DNA from: an uncultured bacterium
Lineage (GTDB): Bacteria; Bacteroidota; Bacteroidia; Bacteroidales; Muribaculaceae
Direction of reading: 5' to 3'
DNA length: 64,000 nt
Assembly (NCBI GenBank): GCA_905214715.1
Contig: CAJMMT010000001.1
Location: forward strand, 1-64,000
Shown here: in pieces, positions 43,091 through 50,611 of the stretch
Numbering within the stretch: position 1 is the stretch's first letter
Layout of the letters: every line of letters starts with the position of its first letter
Made by a program: the position numbers and the translations under genes
Notes under the pieces: model-generated
The model's database searches: none
What the model saw: the letters and a program-made list of their open reading frames with translations, nothing else
What the model was told of the DNA's origin: nothing

Positions 43091-43906
43091 ATGCGAAAAA
43101 AACAGTGTCTGGCCTTATGGGCCACTCTATTGGTGGCAATTGCTTTAGGTGGTTGCGGCGAGTATTCTAAAGTGCTCAAGAGCCGTGACGCTAACGTGCG
43201 TTTCCAATACGCCAAGAAAGCGTATGAGCAGCGCAAGTATCTGCAGGCCACAACACTGCTCACCGATATAATTACCCCGATGAGAGGTACGCCAGACGGA
43301 GAGGAGGCCCATTTCCTATTGGCCATGTCTTATTACGGCAATCGTGATTACCTTAACTCCGGCGTATATTTCAAGAGTTATTATAACCGTTATCCCAGAG
43401 GCAAATATGCCGAATTAGCCAGTTTCTACTCAGGATACGGATATTTTCTTGATTCCCCGGACCCTCAGCTTGACCAGACCAATACCCTGAAGGCGATAGA
43501 AGAACTGGCCGGATTCCTTGAGCGTTATCCCGATTCAGACAAGGCTTCTCTGGCGCAAAACGCCATATTCGAGATGCAGGACAAGCTTACCTTGAAAGAA
43601 CTGCAGAACGCGCAGCTCTATTATAATTTAGGTAACTTCTTGGGTAACAATTACCAATCGGCCATCATAACGGCACAGAACGCACTGAAATCCTATCCAT
43701 ATTCAAAATATCGCGAGGATTTCGAGATGCTTATTCTAAAGTCGAAGTATCAGGAGGCTAAAGAGAGCATCGAAGAGAAGAAGGAGGACCGTTATCGCGA
43801 GGTAATTGACGAGTATTATTCGTTTATTAACAATTATCCCGAGTCGAAAAACCTTAAGGAGGCCGAAAATATTTATAACATAGCGCGACGTCATGTTAAG
43901 GACTGA
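43091..43906 (+). CDS. bamD: Outer-membrane assembly lipoprotein BamD
   Basis: A 271-residue lipoprotein. The signal sequence ends in the lipobox 'ALGGC', so the mature protein starts at Cys-22 or nearby. TPR-like helical repeats follow, with 'RFQYAKKAYEQRKYLQATTL', 'FLLAMSYYGNRDY', 'SYYNRYPRGKYAELASF' and 'SFINNYPESKNLKEAENIY'. This is the BamD (YfiO) pattern. It works with BamA to insert outer-membrane beta-barrels. It heads a plus-strand run with rpoZ and the ATP-grasp-like gene. Confidence 0.93.
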   Translation: MRKKQCLALWATLLVAIALGGCGEYSKVLKSRDANVRFQYAKKAYEQRKYLQATTLLTDIITPMRGTPDGEEAHFLLAMSYYGNRDYLNSGVYFKSYYNRYPRGKYAELASFYSGYGYFLDSPDPQLDQTNTLKAIEELAGFLERYPDSDKASLAQNAIFEMQDKLTLKELQNAQLYYNLGNFLGNNYQSAIITAQNALKSYPYSKYREDFEMLILKSKYQEAKESIEEKKEDRYREVIDEYYSFINNYPESKNLKEAENIYNIARRHVKD

Positions 43907-43961
43907 CGCCCGATATGTAATCGATAGGTAAAATCTTATATATAGAAACTTATATACAGTA

Positions 43962-44297
43962 ATGGATTATAAGAAGACAAACGCACCTGTTACTACCGTT
44001 ACACGCGACATGATCGCCATGGCGGAACAGACCGGCAACGTTTACGAAACAATTTGCGTTATTGGCAAGCGTGCCAACCAGATTGCGGTGGAGATGAAAA
44101 AGGAACTTGAAAAGAAACTGCAGGACTTCGCATCGACCGATAACCTCGAGGAATATTCCGAGAACCGGGAACAGATCGAGATTTCACGTTTCTATGAGCG
44201 TCTTCCCAAGCCGACCCTTATAGCGACACAGGAATACATTGAGCATAAACTTTATTTCTCAAACCCGCTTAAGGAAAAAGACCGTCTGAACGACTGA
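43962..44297 (+). CDS. rpoZ: RNA polymerase omega subunit (Bacteroidota type)
   Basis: A 111-residue omega/Rpb6-like protein of the Bacteroidota form. It has 'TGNVYETICVIGKRANQIAV', whose 'GKRANQIA' is the conserved omega core, and the C-terminal 'PKPTLIATQEYIEHKLYF'. Omega stabilises the beta' subunit of RNA polymerase. It is 55 bases after bamD, a neighbourhood seen in other Bacteroidales genomes as far as I recall. Confidence 0.9.
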   Translation: MDYKKTNAPVTTVTRDMIAMAEQTGNVYETICVIGKRANQIAVEMKKELEKKLQDFASTDNLEEYSENREQIEISRFYERLPKPTLIATQEYIEHKLYFSNPLKEKDRLND

Positions 44298-44335
44298 TTC
44301 CGACGGACTTTCCCTCCGTTTGAACTTTTACAGCT

Positions 44336-45292
44336 ATGCGGCTGCTTATCTACAATCCGGATACCGACTACGCGTTGGCATCCGGGTCTGATTTTTATAC
44401 CCCTCCCATATCGGTAAAGAGAATTATGGAGGCCAATCCGTTTCAGGCTTCGGCTTGGGGACGGCCGGGCGACGAGATTCTTCTGCCGGATTGGATGAAT
44501 CTGCCTGCACGTGAATATGTCGGCTTCAAAACCGTAAATGATACCGAACTCCAGGATTGGACAGCGGAAAAATGGGCGGAAGTGGAAGAAATCTCGCCTT
44601 GGGGATGGAATCCCGCGTTGCGCCATAGGCTCGAACAGCTTGGCGCTCCCGTAAGATTGCTCCCCTCTAAAGAAGAGATAGAGGCTCTGCGCAATCTTGC
44701 ACACAGGAGAACAACCATAGCATTCAACCGAATGATGGGGGAGAAGAGATTGCCTTGCGAGATATTCAGTGAGGATGAAGGCGTGGAGTTATGGTATGCC
44801 AATCCGGGATGCTGGTTCAAGGCTCCGTGGAGTAGCAGTGGTCGTGGCGTAATGTGCACCCAAGAACTGAACGAGCATCACGTACGCCCTTGGATAAGAG
44901 GTGTTGTGCGCAGACAAGGGTCGGTGATGGCGGAAGCAGGTGTTTCAAAGGTGCTTGACTTCGCTACGGAATGGAATATGGTCGATGGAGTACCTGTGTT
45001 TCTCGGATATTCATATTTCGAGGTATCCGGACGCGGTAAATACAAGGGGAATGTTTTGCTCGGACAACATGAGATACTGAATATTCTCAACACATATGCC
45101 GCTACGCCAGTAGAAAGGAGTGTGGATTTGCAATGCGCCGCGCTTTCGACAATTGTCGGAACAAACTATAGCGGACCATTGGGTATAGATATGATGATTG
45201 ATAATGATGGGAAAGTGTGGGGATGCGTGGAGATAAATCTACGCCGCACAATGGGCCATCTATCCCTGAAAAAGGTGTCCCCGGACAAATGA
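44336..45292 (+). CDS. ATP-grasp-like protein, function unknown
   Basis: A 318-residue cytoplasmic protein beginning 'MRLLIYNPDTDYALASGS'. The C-terminal half has features of an ATP-grasp fold: 'WFKAPWSSSGRGVMCTQEL', a lysine and glycine-rich nucleotide loop, and 'GPLGIDMMIDNDGKVWGCVE' followed by 'INLRRTMGHLS', the Asp/Glu/Asn metal-binding part. ATP-grasp enzymes join a carboxylate to an amine or thiol. The substrate is not known. It is 38 bases after rpoZ and is followed by a tandem-repeat tract. Confidence 0.65.
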   Translation: MRLLIYNPDTDYALASGSDFYTPPISVKRIMEANPFQASAWGRPGDEILLPDWMNLPAREYVGFKTVNDTELQDWTAEKWAEVEEISPWGWNPALRHRLEQLGAPVRLLPSKEEIEALRNLAHRRTTIAFNRMMGEKRLPCEIFSEDEGVELWYANPGCWFKAPWSSSGRGVMCTQELNEHHVRPWIRGVVRRQGSVMAEAGVSKVLDFATEWNMVDGVPVFLGYSYFEVSGRGKYKGNVLLGQHEILNILNTYAATPVERSVDLQCAALSTIVGTNYSGPLGIDMMIDNDGKVWGCVEINLRRTMGHLSLKKVSPDK

Positions 45293-45324
45293 CCGCGACC
45301 CAAGATACTATCCAATATATAGAA

Positions 45325-45396
45325 CCTCTCAAATCTCATAAGTCTCATAGCTCTCATAAGTCTCATAGCTCTCATAGTTCTCATAGTTCTCGCATA
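45325..45396. repeat. 9-bp period tandem tract (TCTCATAGC type)
   Basis: Seven to eight consecutive 9-base units, mainly TCTCATAAG, TCTCATAGC and TCTCATAGT, degenerate at both ends (CCTCTCAAA and TCTCGCATA). It lies between the ATP-grasp-like gene and the DUF2520 gene. A short open frame passing through it gives Ser-His-Lys/Ser-His-Ser repeats but has no other gene-like property. Confidence 0.9.
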
Positions 45397-45418
45397 CCTC
45401 AATAACCCCGATGAAAAA

Positions 45419-46144
45419 ATGACTACCGGCAAAATAAAGATAGATATTATAGGAAAAGGGAAAGTAGGGGAGCACCTTGCGTCGGCTTTCTCTCTTGTGG
45501 ATGAATGCGACTGCAGGCTTGTGAGTTCCCGTACTTTAGCCGAAAGTCGGTCTGATGCCGATGTGGCGCTCATAGCTGTTACCGACACCGCGATATCATC
45601 GGTAGCTGACAAAATGTCTGATTTCAAAGGTATCGTGGCCCATGTTTCCGGTTCCACGCCGATATCGGCGTTGGGGCGTGAAATACGCGGAGGCGTGTTT
45701 TATCCATTCCAGTCCTTCTCAAAAGGGGTTGCAGTCGACTTCAGTCAGGTGCCGTTGCTTATAGAGGCAACAGACGGCCGCACGCTTTCGTTGTTGAAAA
45801 GGATTGCCGGAATGCTTACCCGAGAGGTGATAGAAGCTGATGGTGATAAGAGGAAAATGCTTCATCTGGCCGGAGTTTTCAGCTGTAATTTCCTGAATGA
45901 AATGATGGTGGCCGGATATAATATCATGGATAAAGCAGGACTTCCGGAAAGTTTACTCCGGCCTCTGATAAGGATGACCGTCCGCAAAGCTTTGTCTGAT
46001 GATCCGCGTAAAGTACGTACCGGGCCTGCGTCAAGAAGGGATATGAACATAATCGCCGCCCAGGAAGAGCTTTTGGACAGCAATCGATTACTTCTCGATG
46101 TTTATAAGAGTGTGACAGCTCTGATACTTGACGAAGTGATTTAA
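45419..46144 (+). CDS. Rossmann-fold protein with DUF2520 domain
   Basis: A 241-residue protein. It has an N-terminal NAD(P)-binding fold ('IDIIGKGKVGEHLASAF', then 'DADVALIAVTDTAI', 'VAHVSGSTPISAL', 'GVFYPFQSFSKG') and a helical C-terminal DUF2520 domain ('LHLAGVFSCNFLNEMM', 'RTGPASRRDMNIIAAQ'). It resembles 6-phosphogluconate dehydrogenase-like and F420-type oxidoreductases. The substrate is unknown; a role related to pantothenate or cell-wall precursors has been guessed for relatives but is not supported here. The start is ATG 45419. Confidence 0.85.
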   Translation: MTTGKIKIDIIGKGKVGEHLASAFSLVDECDCRLVSSRTLAESRSDADVALIAVTDTAISSVADKMSDFKGIVAHVSGSTPISALGREIRGGVFYPFQSFSKGVAVDFSQVPLLIEATDGRTLSLLKRIAGMLTREVIEADGDKRKMLHLAGVFSCNFLNEMMVAGYNIMDKAGLPESLLRPLIRMTVRKALSDDPRKVRTGPASRRDMNIIAAQEELLDSNRLLLDVYKSVTALILDEVI

Positions 46145-46252
46145 ACTTTTTTCGTGCTTAAGGTTCTTTAAGATTTTGAGCAGTTTTTTCTTCCTGATGA
46201 TGGAGCCATGCGGGCATGGCGACTGAAGAAAGAAGGAAAAGATGCCAAAATA

Positions 46253-46295
46253 TTGAAGAAGATTAAGCGAGAAGTAATCACTTCTTCAATAATTT
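46253..46295. terminator. Hairpin between convergent genes
   Basis: TTGAAGAAG and CTTCTTCAA pair near 46252-46260 and 46280-46289, followed by AATAATTTT. A second short stem (GAAGT/ACTTC) lies in the loop. It sits between the convergent DUF2520 and Maf genes. The termination call is tentative. Confidence 0.4.
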
Positions 46296-46331
46296 TAAGT
46301 TTACGCAAAAAGTTTAAATCACTTCGACAAT

Positions 46332-46913
46332 TCAAAATGATTTGAGTATGCGGTAGAGTTTGTGTACCGGCAGTCCCATCACATTGTAGAAGCTCCCTTC
46401 CATGCTTTCCACAGCCACGCATCCTATCCATTCCTGTATGCCGTATGAACCGGCTTTGTCGTAGGGGTGGAAATTATCAAGATAGTATTCTATCTCATCT
46501 TCTTCCAGGGAAGCGAAGGTAACTTTGGTGCAAGATACGAACGACTCGATGCGGTCTGCAGTGGTGATTGTAACTCCTGTGGCTACCTCGTGGGTATGTC
46601 CTGCCAGTTCTCGCAACATGGCCCCCGCCTCTTCACGGTCTTTCGGTTTGCCAAGAATTCTACCATCGTTAATAACAACGGTATCGGCAGTTATAATTAA
46701 CTCATTAGACACTATTTTGCTGCGGTAAGCCTCCGCTTTCAACCGTGAAAGATATAGAGGCACATCCGTTGCCCTCATGTCTGCCGGATATTCTTCTTTG
46801 ATTCCGCCGATGTTGACGTATGAGAACGGTATTCTTAGTTGTGACAGCAGTTCGCGTCTGCGAGGCGATTTGGAGGCGAGAAGAACCTGATATTTATTTA
46901 GATTGTCAAGCAT
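46332..46913 (-). CDS. Maf-like nucleotide pyrophosphatase
   Basis: A 193-residue Maf-family protein. 'VLLASKSPRRRELLSQL' at the N-terminus, 'ADTVVINDGRILGKPKD', 'HEVATGVTI' and 'DKAGSYGIQEW' are all diagnostic. The family hydrolyses dTTP, UTP or modified nucleoside triphosphates and has been linked to septum formation. It is first in the following order on the minus strand after the KdsC-like gene, 13 bases away, so it is translated from the same message. Confidence 0.93.
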   Translation of the reverse strand: MLDNLNKYQVLLASKSPRRRELLSQLRIPFSYVNIGGIKEEYPADMRATDVPLYLSRLKAEAYRSKIVSNELIITADTVVINDGRILGKPKDREEAGAMLRELAGHTHEVATGVTITTADRIESFVSCTKVTFASLEEDEIEYYLDNFHPYDKAGSYGIQEWIGCVAVESMEGSFYNVMGLPVHKLYRILKSF

Positions 46914-46926
46914 AGCATATAGTAGT

Positions 46927-47445
46927 TTACCAACCGAAAGCCTTATCGGGATGCAGCCATTGGCCGTGGGCTTTCAGCACCTGTTCGACAACATCGCGCA
47001 CACAACCGTGTCCACCGGTTAATTGCGATACATAAATCGCTGTTTCCCGTACTTCCGAGGCTGCGTCCCACGGAGCTGTCGGCAATCCGACATACCGCAT
47101 GGGCCTTAAGTCCGGTATATCGTCGCCCATATACATAACTTCCTCAGGTATGAGTCCTTTCTCCTTAATCCATTGCTGCAGGCAAGGAAGTTTATGGGCT
47201 ACCCCCTGATATATATCTTTGATTCCGAGAGCCTCGAACCGCACCTGTATGGCGCGTGTCTGTCCTCCGGTTATGATTGCCATGTGGAATCCCGCCTTTA
47301 CCGCAAGTTGTAGTGCGTAGCCATCTTTTATGTTGACCATTCTTGTAGGTAGCCCTTCTTGACTTAGCGGTATGGTTGATGGAGACAATACTCCGTCAAC
47401 ATCGAAAACCATCCCTTTGATTTTTCCGAGATCGTAAGGTATCAT
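46927..47445 (-). CDS. HAD phosphatase, KdsC-like
   Basis: A 172-residue HAD protein without a cap domain. Motif I is 'FDVDGVLS', motif II is 'IITGGQT', motif III lies around 'AHKLPCLQQW', and motif IV is 'MGDDIPDL'. This is the KdsC type, a tetrameric phosphatase for 3-deoxy-D-manno-octulosonate 8-phosphate in lipopolysaccharide synthesis. The match in order is good, but nearby sugar phosphatases cannot be excluded. The start is ATG 47445; the in-frame TTG at 47457 is less likely. Confidence 0.85.
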   Translation of the reverse strand: MIPYDLGKIKGMVFDVDGVLSPSTIPLSQEGLPTRMVNIKDGYALQLAVKAGFHMAIITGGQTRAIQVRFEALGIKDIYQGVAHKLPCLQQWIKEKGLIPEEVMYMGDDIPDLRPMRYVGLPTAPWDAASEVRETAIYVSQLTGGHGCVRDVVEQVLKAHGQWLHPDKAFGW

Positions 47446-47471
47446 TTTGATTGTCAAGTTATGTGTGATTT

Positions 47472-47867
47472 TTAGATCCTGTCCGCGACATCGGATTTGA
47501 CGGCGATACGATTGTATCCTTGCCTGAAAAATTGTCGACCGAAATCTTTCTCTTTGATTATCCGGTCTCCATAAACCACCAGATCTATATCGAGGGGTAC
47601 ATCGCCTCGTTCTCGGGCTTCTGCCGTCCGTCCGAATTTAAGTTCCATCTCTTTAGCCATGGTCTCTATTTCGGATTGATTCATACTGGTATATGCCGAA
47701 GCCACAGCATTGACGTAATTGCGCGGGCCGCCATGATAATCGGGAGTCTCGTACAGTTCAGACGCCTTAAAATCTTCAAACGTCGCCGATAGCAATAGAA
47801 GCGCCGATTCGATATTGTTCTCGCGGTCGCCGCAGTTGGCGCCGAGGCTGATATAAATCAAGGGCAT
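47472..47867 (-). CDS. folK: 6-hydroxymethyl-dihydropterin pyrophosphokinase
   Basis: A 131-residue HPPK. 'IYISLGANCGDRENNIESAL' opens it, 'SELYETPDYHGGPRNYVNAV' binds the pterin, and 'ERGDVPLDIDLVVYGD' contains the metal-binding D-x-D of the R-x-x-P-x-D-I-D-L-L family motif. It is shorter than the E. coli enzyme by about 28 residues at the C-terminus, common in Bacteroidales as far as I recall. It phosphorylates the pterin made by FolB (5.5 kb). It is 7 bases after the phosphoesterase gene. Confidence 0.92.
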   Translation of the reverse strand: MPLIYISLGANCGDRENNIESALLLLSATFEDFKASELYETPDYHGGPRNYVNAVASAYTSMNQSEIETMAKEMELKFGRTAEARERGDVPLDIDLVVYGDRIIKEKDFGRQFFRQGYNRIAVKSDVADRI

Positions 47868-47874
47868 AGTTATA

Positions 47875-49143
47875 TCATAATCGGGACTCTCCGTTGTCGG
47901 AACCCCGTTTTAGTGTTATGACTGTTATCTCGGGGGTCGCTCCGATTCTGAAAGGCATCCCAACTTCCCCCGAGCCGATGTTGACGTATAGATTCACCTC
48001 TTTGCCGGCCAGGTTCATAGACTTGTAAAGACCGCCCCAGAGTTTGTAGACATATTGGGAGGGAGACCATTTGAAACTGCCGTTCTTTATCTGAATCTGC
48101 ATGGCGTGGGTGTGCCCGGAAAGTGTCAGGTCTATGTTGGTCTGGGCCGATACAACTTTTCGCCAGTGTTCGGGATTGTGGGTAAGCAGGATCTTGAACC
48201 GGCTATCGTTCAGGTTGAACAGTGAATCGGGATGCCGGGGATATGCCTTGGTCAGATCTCCGTACTGTTTGAAAGGAGGCTCACCCCAGTTCTCGGTGCC
48301 TATCAGCACTATGGAGTCAGTCTCTACCAACGCGCCGGTCGTACGGTCTTTGGTGATGAAAGTATGGGAGTTGTTCAGTAACCTCCATCCCATCTCTCTT
48401 TCCCATTTGTCGAGCAGACGGTTATTGGCGAGTTTAAGATGCGGGTTGGGCCATTCTATATAATCGCCGTAATCGTGGTTACCCAATATGGAGTAAATAC
48501 CATCAGGAGCCTTCAGTCTGTTGAGAACCGGCAGGAACGGACGCAACTCGGTGGTTTTGCGGTTCACGATATCGCCGGTAAAGAAAATTATATCCGGTTT
48601 CTGAGCGTTTATTGTGTCGACAAGTTTGGAAACGAATGTGGTGTCCTCACCCCATGTGCCCGTGTGAAGGTCCGAGAACTGCACGATTTTATAGCCGTCG
48701 AAGGCGGAGGGAAGGTGATCTGACCAGATTGTAACCGGTATCACTTCGATTTTGTGGCGTGTAACGGCCACTCCATACCACATGCTTCCGAAAGCCAGGA
48801 TTCCGAGCGGAAGTCCGAACCAGAGTCCCAGAGGGTAAGACTTGCGTTTGAACAGGCACGGAATATGTCCTATCATTGAGAAGAGTGCTATAACCGCTTT
48901 CCCGAAATATATGCTCGTGTAAGCAAACAGCATCCACATAAGATGGAGTATGCCATCTTCCACATCACGTTTCGGAAGGAGATATACGACTATGAGGTAG
49001 ACCCAACAAACCACTGCCGACCAGAAATATGCCCGTGGCAACCATACGGGTTTTGCAACGCGTTTTAAGTCGCGGTAAATTACCCAGTCGATCAGTACAC
49101 TGACTATTAAAAGTATCAGAAATGATATAAAAGGAATTCTCAT
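47875..49143 (-). CDS. Membrane-anchored metallophosphoesterase
   Basis: A 422-residue protein. Three or four membrane helices occupy about residues 1-130. The calcineurin-like domain follows: 'KIVQFSDLHTG' (motif I, D-x-H), 'FFTGDIVNR' (motif II, G-D), 'SILGNHDYGDY' (motif III, G-N-H-D), 'LLTHNPEHW' and 'LSGHTHAMQIQ' (G-H-x-H). All metal ligands are present. It resembles YkuE/YaeI-like enzymes or UDP-diacylglucosamine pyrophosphohydrolases; the substrate is not known. The start at ATG 49143 lies 22 bases from the inverted-repeat copy at 49166-49237. Confidence 0.88.
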   Translation of the reverse strand: MRIPFISFLILLIVSVLIDWVIYRDLKRVAKPVWLPRAYFWSAVVCWVYLIVVYLLPKRDVEDGILHLMWMLFAYTSIYFGKAVIALFSMIGHIPCLFKRKSYPLGLWFGLPLGILAFGSMWYGVAVTRHKIEVIPVTIWSDHLPSAFDGYKIVQFSDLHTGTWGEDTTFVSKLVDTINAQKPDIIFFTGDIVNRKTTELRPFLPVLNRLKAPDGIYSILGNHDYGDYIEWPNPHLKLANNRLLDKWEREMGWRLLNNSHTFITKDRTTGALVETDSIVLIGTENWGEPPFKQYGDLTKAYPRHPDSLFNLNDSRFKILLTHNPEHWRKVVSAQTNIDLTLSGHTHAMQIQIKNGSFKWSPSQYVYKLWGGLYKSMNLAGKEVNLYVNIGSGEVGMPFRIGATPEITVITLKRGSDNGESRL

Positions 49144-49165
49144 ATTTTAGCCCCATTTCCCTGAT

Positions 49166-49237
49166 ATGTAAGTGTTCAAAATACATTTAAATGATTCCAA
49201 AACACTTACTATCGGTTAAAGTTGAACACTTACTTAT
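49166..49237. repeat. Short copy of the 25-kb inverted-repeat element
   Basis: The arms TGTAAGTGTTCAA (near 49167) and TTGAACACTTAC (near 49221) are inverted and about 45 bases apart. The right part, from CACTTACTAT through TTAAAGTTGAACACTTAC and AATTAG, matches the right end of the 25-kb element (25384-25432) at most positions. Like that element, it lies just upstream of a minus-strand start codon. Confidence 0.75.
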
Positions 49238-49295
49238 AATTAGAAACTGAGGTGCGAAGGGCACATTGTTTAAACAATTCTCAATGATCAATTCC

Positions 49296-50471
49296 TCATT
49301 CCACACCTCCAAGTATTGCGCGGAGCTTGTTTTTCAGGGGGTTGGCATACATTATTAACATCATTTCATGCATGAAGTCCCGCTCTTCATCGGTAGCGTC
49401 GTCTACATCTATTTTGGAAAGTTGACTGCTGAAATACTCTTCCACTTCTTTCTTCTCTTCATCGGTATATTTGTGTTTGAAGCGGTTGGTGGAATGCAGG
49501 AGATCGAAAGCCACGTAGTTGATGGGAAATATCTCATATGAGCGATGTATGGCCTGATCTATGAGCGCGACGATGTATTTAGCCGATGTATTGGGATCGC
49601 GGAAAAGACCCAGTTCATCGATTTTGGCATTGATGCGGGGAGTAAGCTGAATATGTACTCTTCCTTTGAATTGGAGCATGCCGGTTTCCATGGAAAACAG
49701 ATCATCGTGCGTAGACTTCTTGAATTCCGGGTTTCTGCGTCTCATCAGGAACTCCTTGACCTTAAGGTAGTCGTTAGGGTCGAATTCATAACTGAGCGAA
49801 ACAGGCATCAGGTTGATTTCTTTCAGTTTCTCCATGAAATTTCCCTCACCGGCGTAAGAGAGCATCTTTACCAACGACTCCTGTGTATGGTCAGACGAAT
49901 CTTTGGCGCGACCTTCGCGTTGCGCTATCCATACGGACTCATGTTTATCGAGTATGCAATGGTGTATATAGGCCGAAAGGTGTTTGGCCGCTTCGAGCGA
50001 TTCGCGCAGACCTGTGTTGCGTTTCACAATCAAACTCTTGTTGAGCCTTACCAGGTCTTCAATCCATTGATATATCAACAGATTATTGCCTATCGCGATC
50101 TCAGAGGTCGGAAATCCCCTGCGAAGGAAGGAGAGGTTCAGAAACGAAGCGTCGAGAACTATATCGCGATGGTTGGTGATGAACGTATAGTTGATTCCCG
50201 GATTATAATATTTCACGCCTCCGAGAGTGATTCCGGAAGTGGTCTTGTTGGCCAGCAGTTCCAGAAAAGGATACATCACCTTCTGTTGTAGGTCATGCTT
50301 GTTATCGATTTTCAGCAACTCTTCTATGATATCGGGTATGGTGTCTTCGGGCATGACATATTTCACGGCATGCAGAAAGCCGGGTTCCTTTACCAGTTTC
50401 TCCATCTTCTGATGGAAAATGGTATCATCATATGGAGCGATATCACTGAAATCTTGTTGATGTAGACTCAT
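49296..50471 (-). CDS. Glycerolipid acyltransferase-like protein
   Basis: A 391-residue protein with acyltransferase-like motifs: 'FITNHRDIVLDASFL', the H-R-D/S region with the catalytic histidine, and 'WIAQREGRAKDSSDHT', the phosphate-binding E-G-R region. It most resembles the GPAT-like acyltransferases of Bacteroidales that act in phospholipid or related lipid synthesis. The spacing H-x5-D differs by one residue from the usual H-x4-D. No membrane helix is evident, so peripheral membrane attachment is likely. The start is ATG 50471. Confidence 0.75.
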   Translation of the reverse strand: MSLHQQDFSDIAPYDDTIFHQKMEKLVKEPGFLHAVKYVMPEDTIPDIIEELLKIDNKHDLQQKVMYPFLELLANKTTSGITLGGVKYYNPGINYTFITNHRDIVLDASFLNLSFLRRGFPTSEIAIGNNLLIYQWIEDLVRLNKSLIVKRNTGLRESLEAAKHLSAYIHHCILDKHESVWIAQREGRAKDSSDHTQESLVKMLSYAGEGNFMEKLKEINLMPVSLSYEFDPNDYLKVKEFLMRRRNPEFKKSTHDDLFSMETGMLQFKGRVHIQLTPRINAKIDELGLFRDPNTSAKYIVALIDQAIHRSYEIFPINYVAFDLLHSTNRFKHKYTDEEKKEVEEYFSSQLSKIDVDDATDEERDFMHEMMLIMYANPLKNKLRAILGGVE

Positions 50472-50523
50472 GGTATATGTAATCTATCTTTGCGGGTGCT
50501 TACAAAGTTAATCTCTTTGGTCT

Positions 50524-50611
50524 AAACACCATTCTCTTTTTAAGAATTATTAAGAATGGTGTTATAGAATGTTTGGATTTTACTCCTATTCACCCGAAGA
50601 GGATTTGTTTT
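50524..50611. repeat. Inverted repeat plus copy of a 45-bp repeat
   Basis: AAACACCATTCT (50524-50535) and AGAATGGTGTT (50553-50563) are a perfect 11-bp inverted repeat with a 17-base loop. Directly after it, 50566-50611 matches 25065-25109 at most positions (core TTGGATTT, ATTCACC, GAAGAGGATTT). The repeat ends at the lptG-like stop codon. It is part of the same repeat family as the 25-kb element. Confidence 0.8.

Noticed and set aside
45217..45405. 62-codon frame with Ser-His repeats
   Set aside because: It starts inside the ATP-grasp-like gene in another frame and continues through the 9-bp tandem tract; the repeats come from the DNA period, not a protein.
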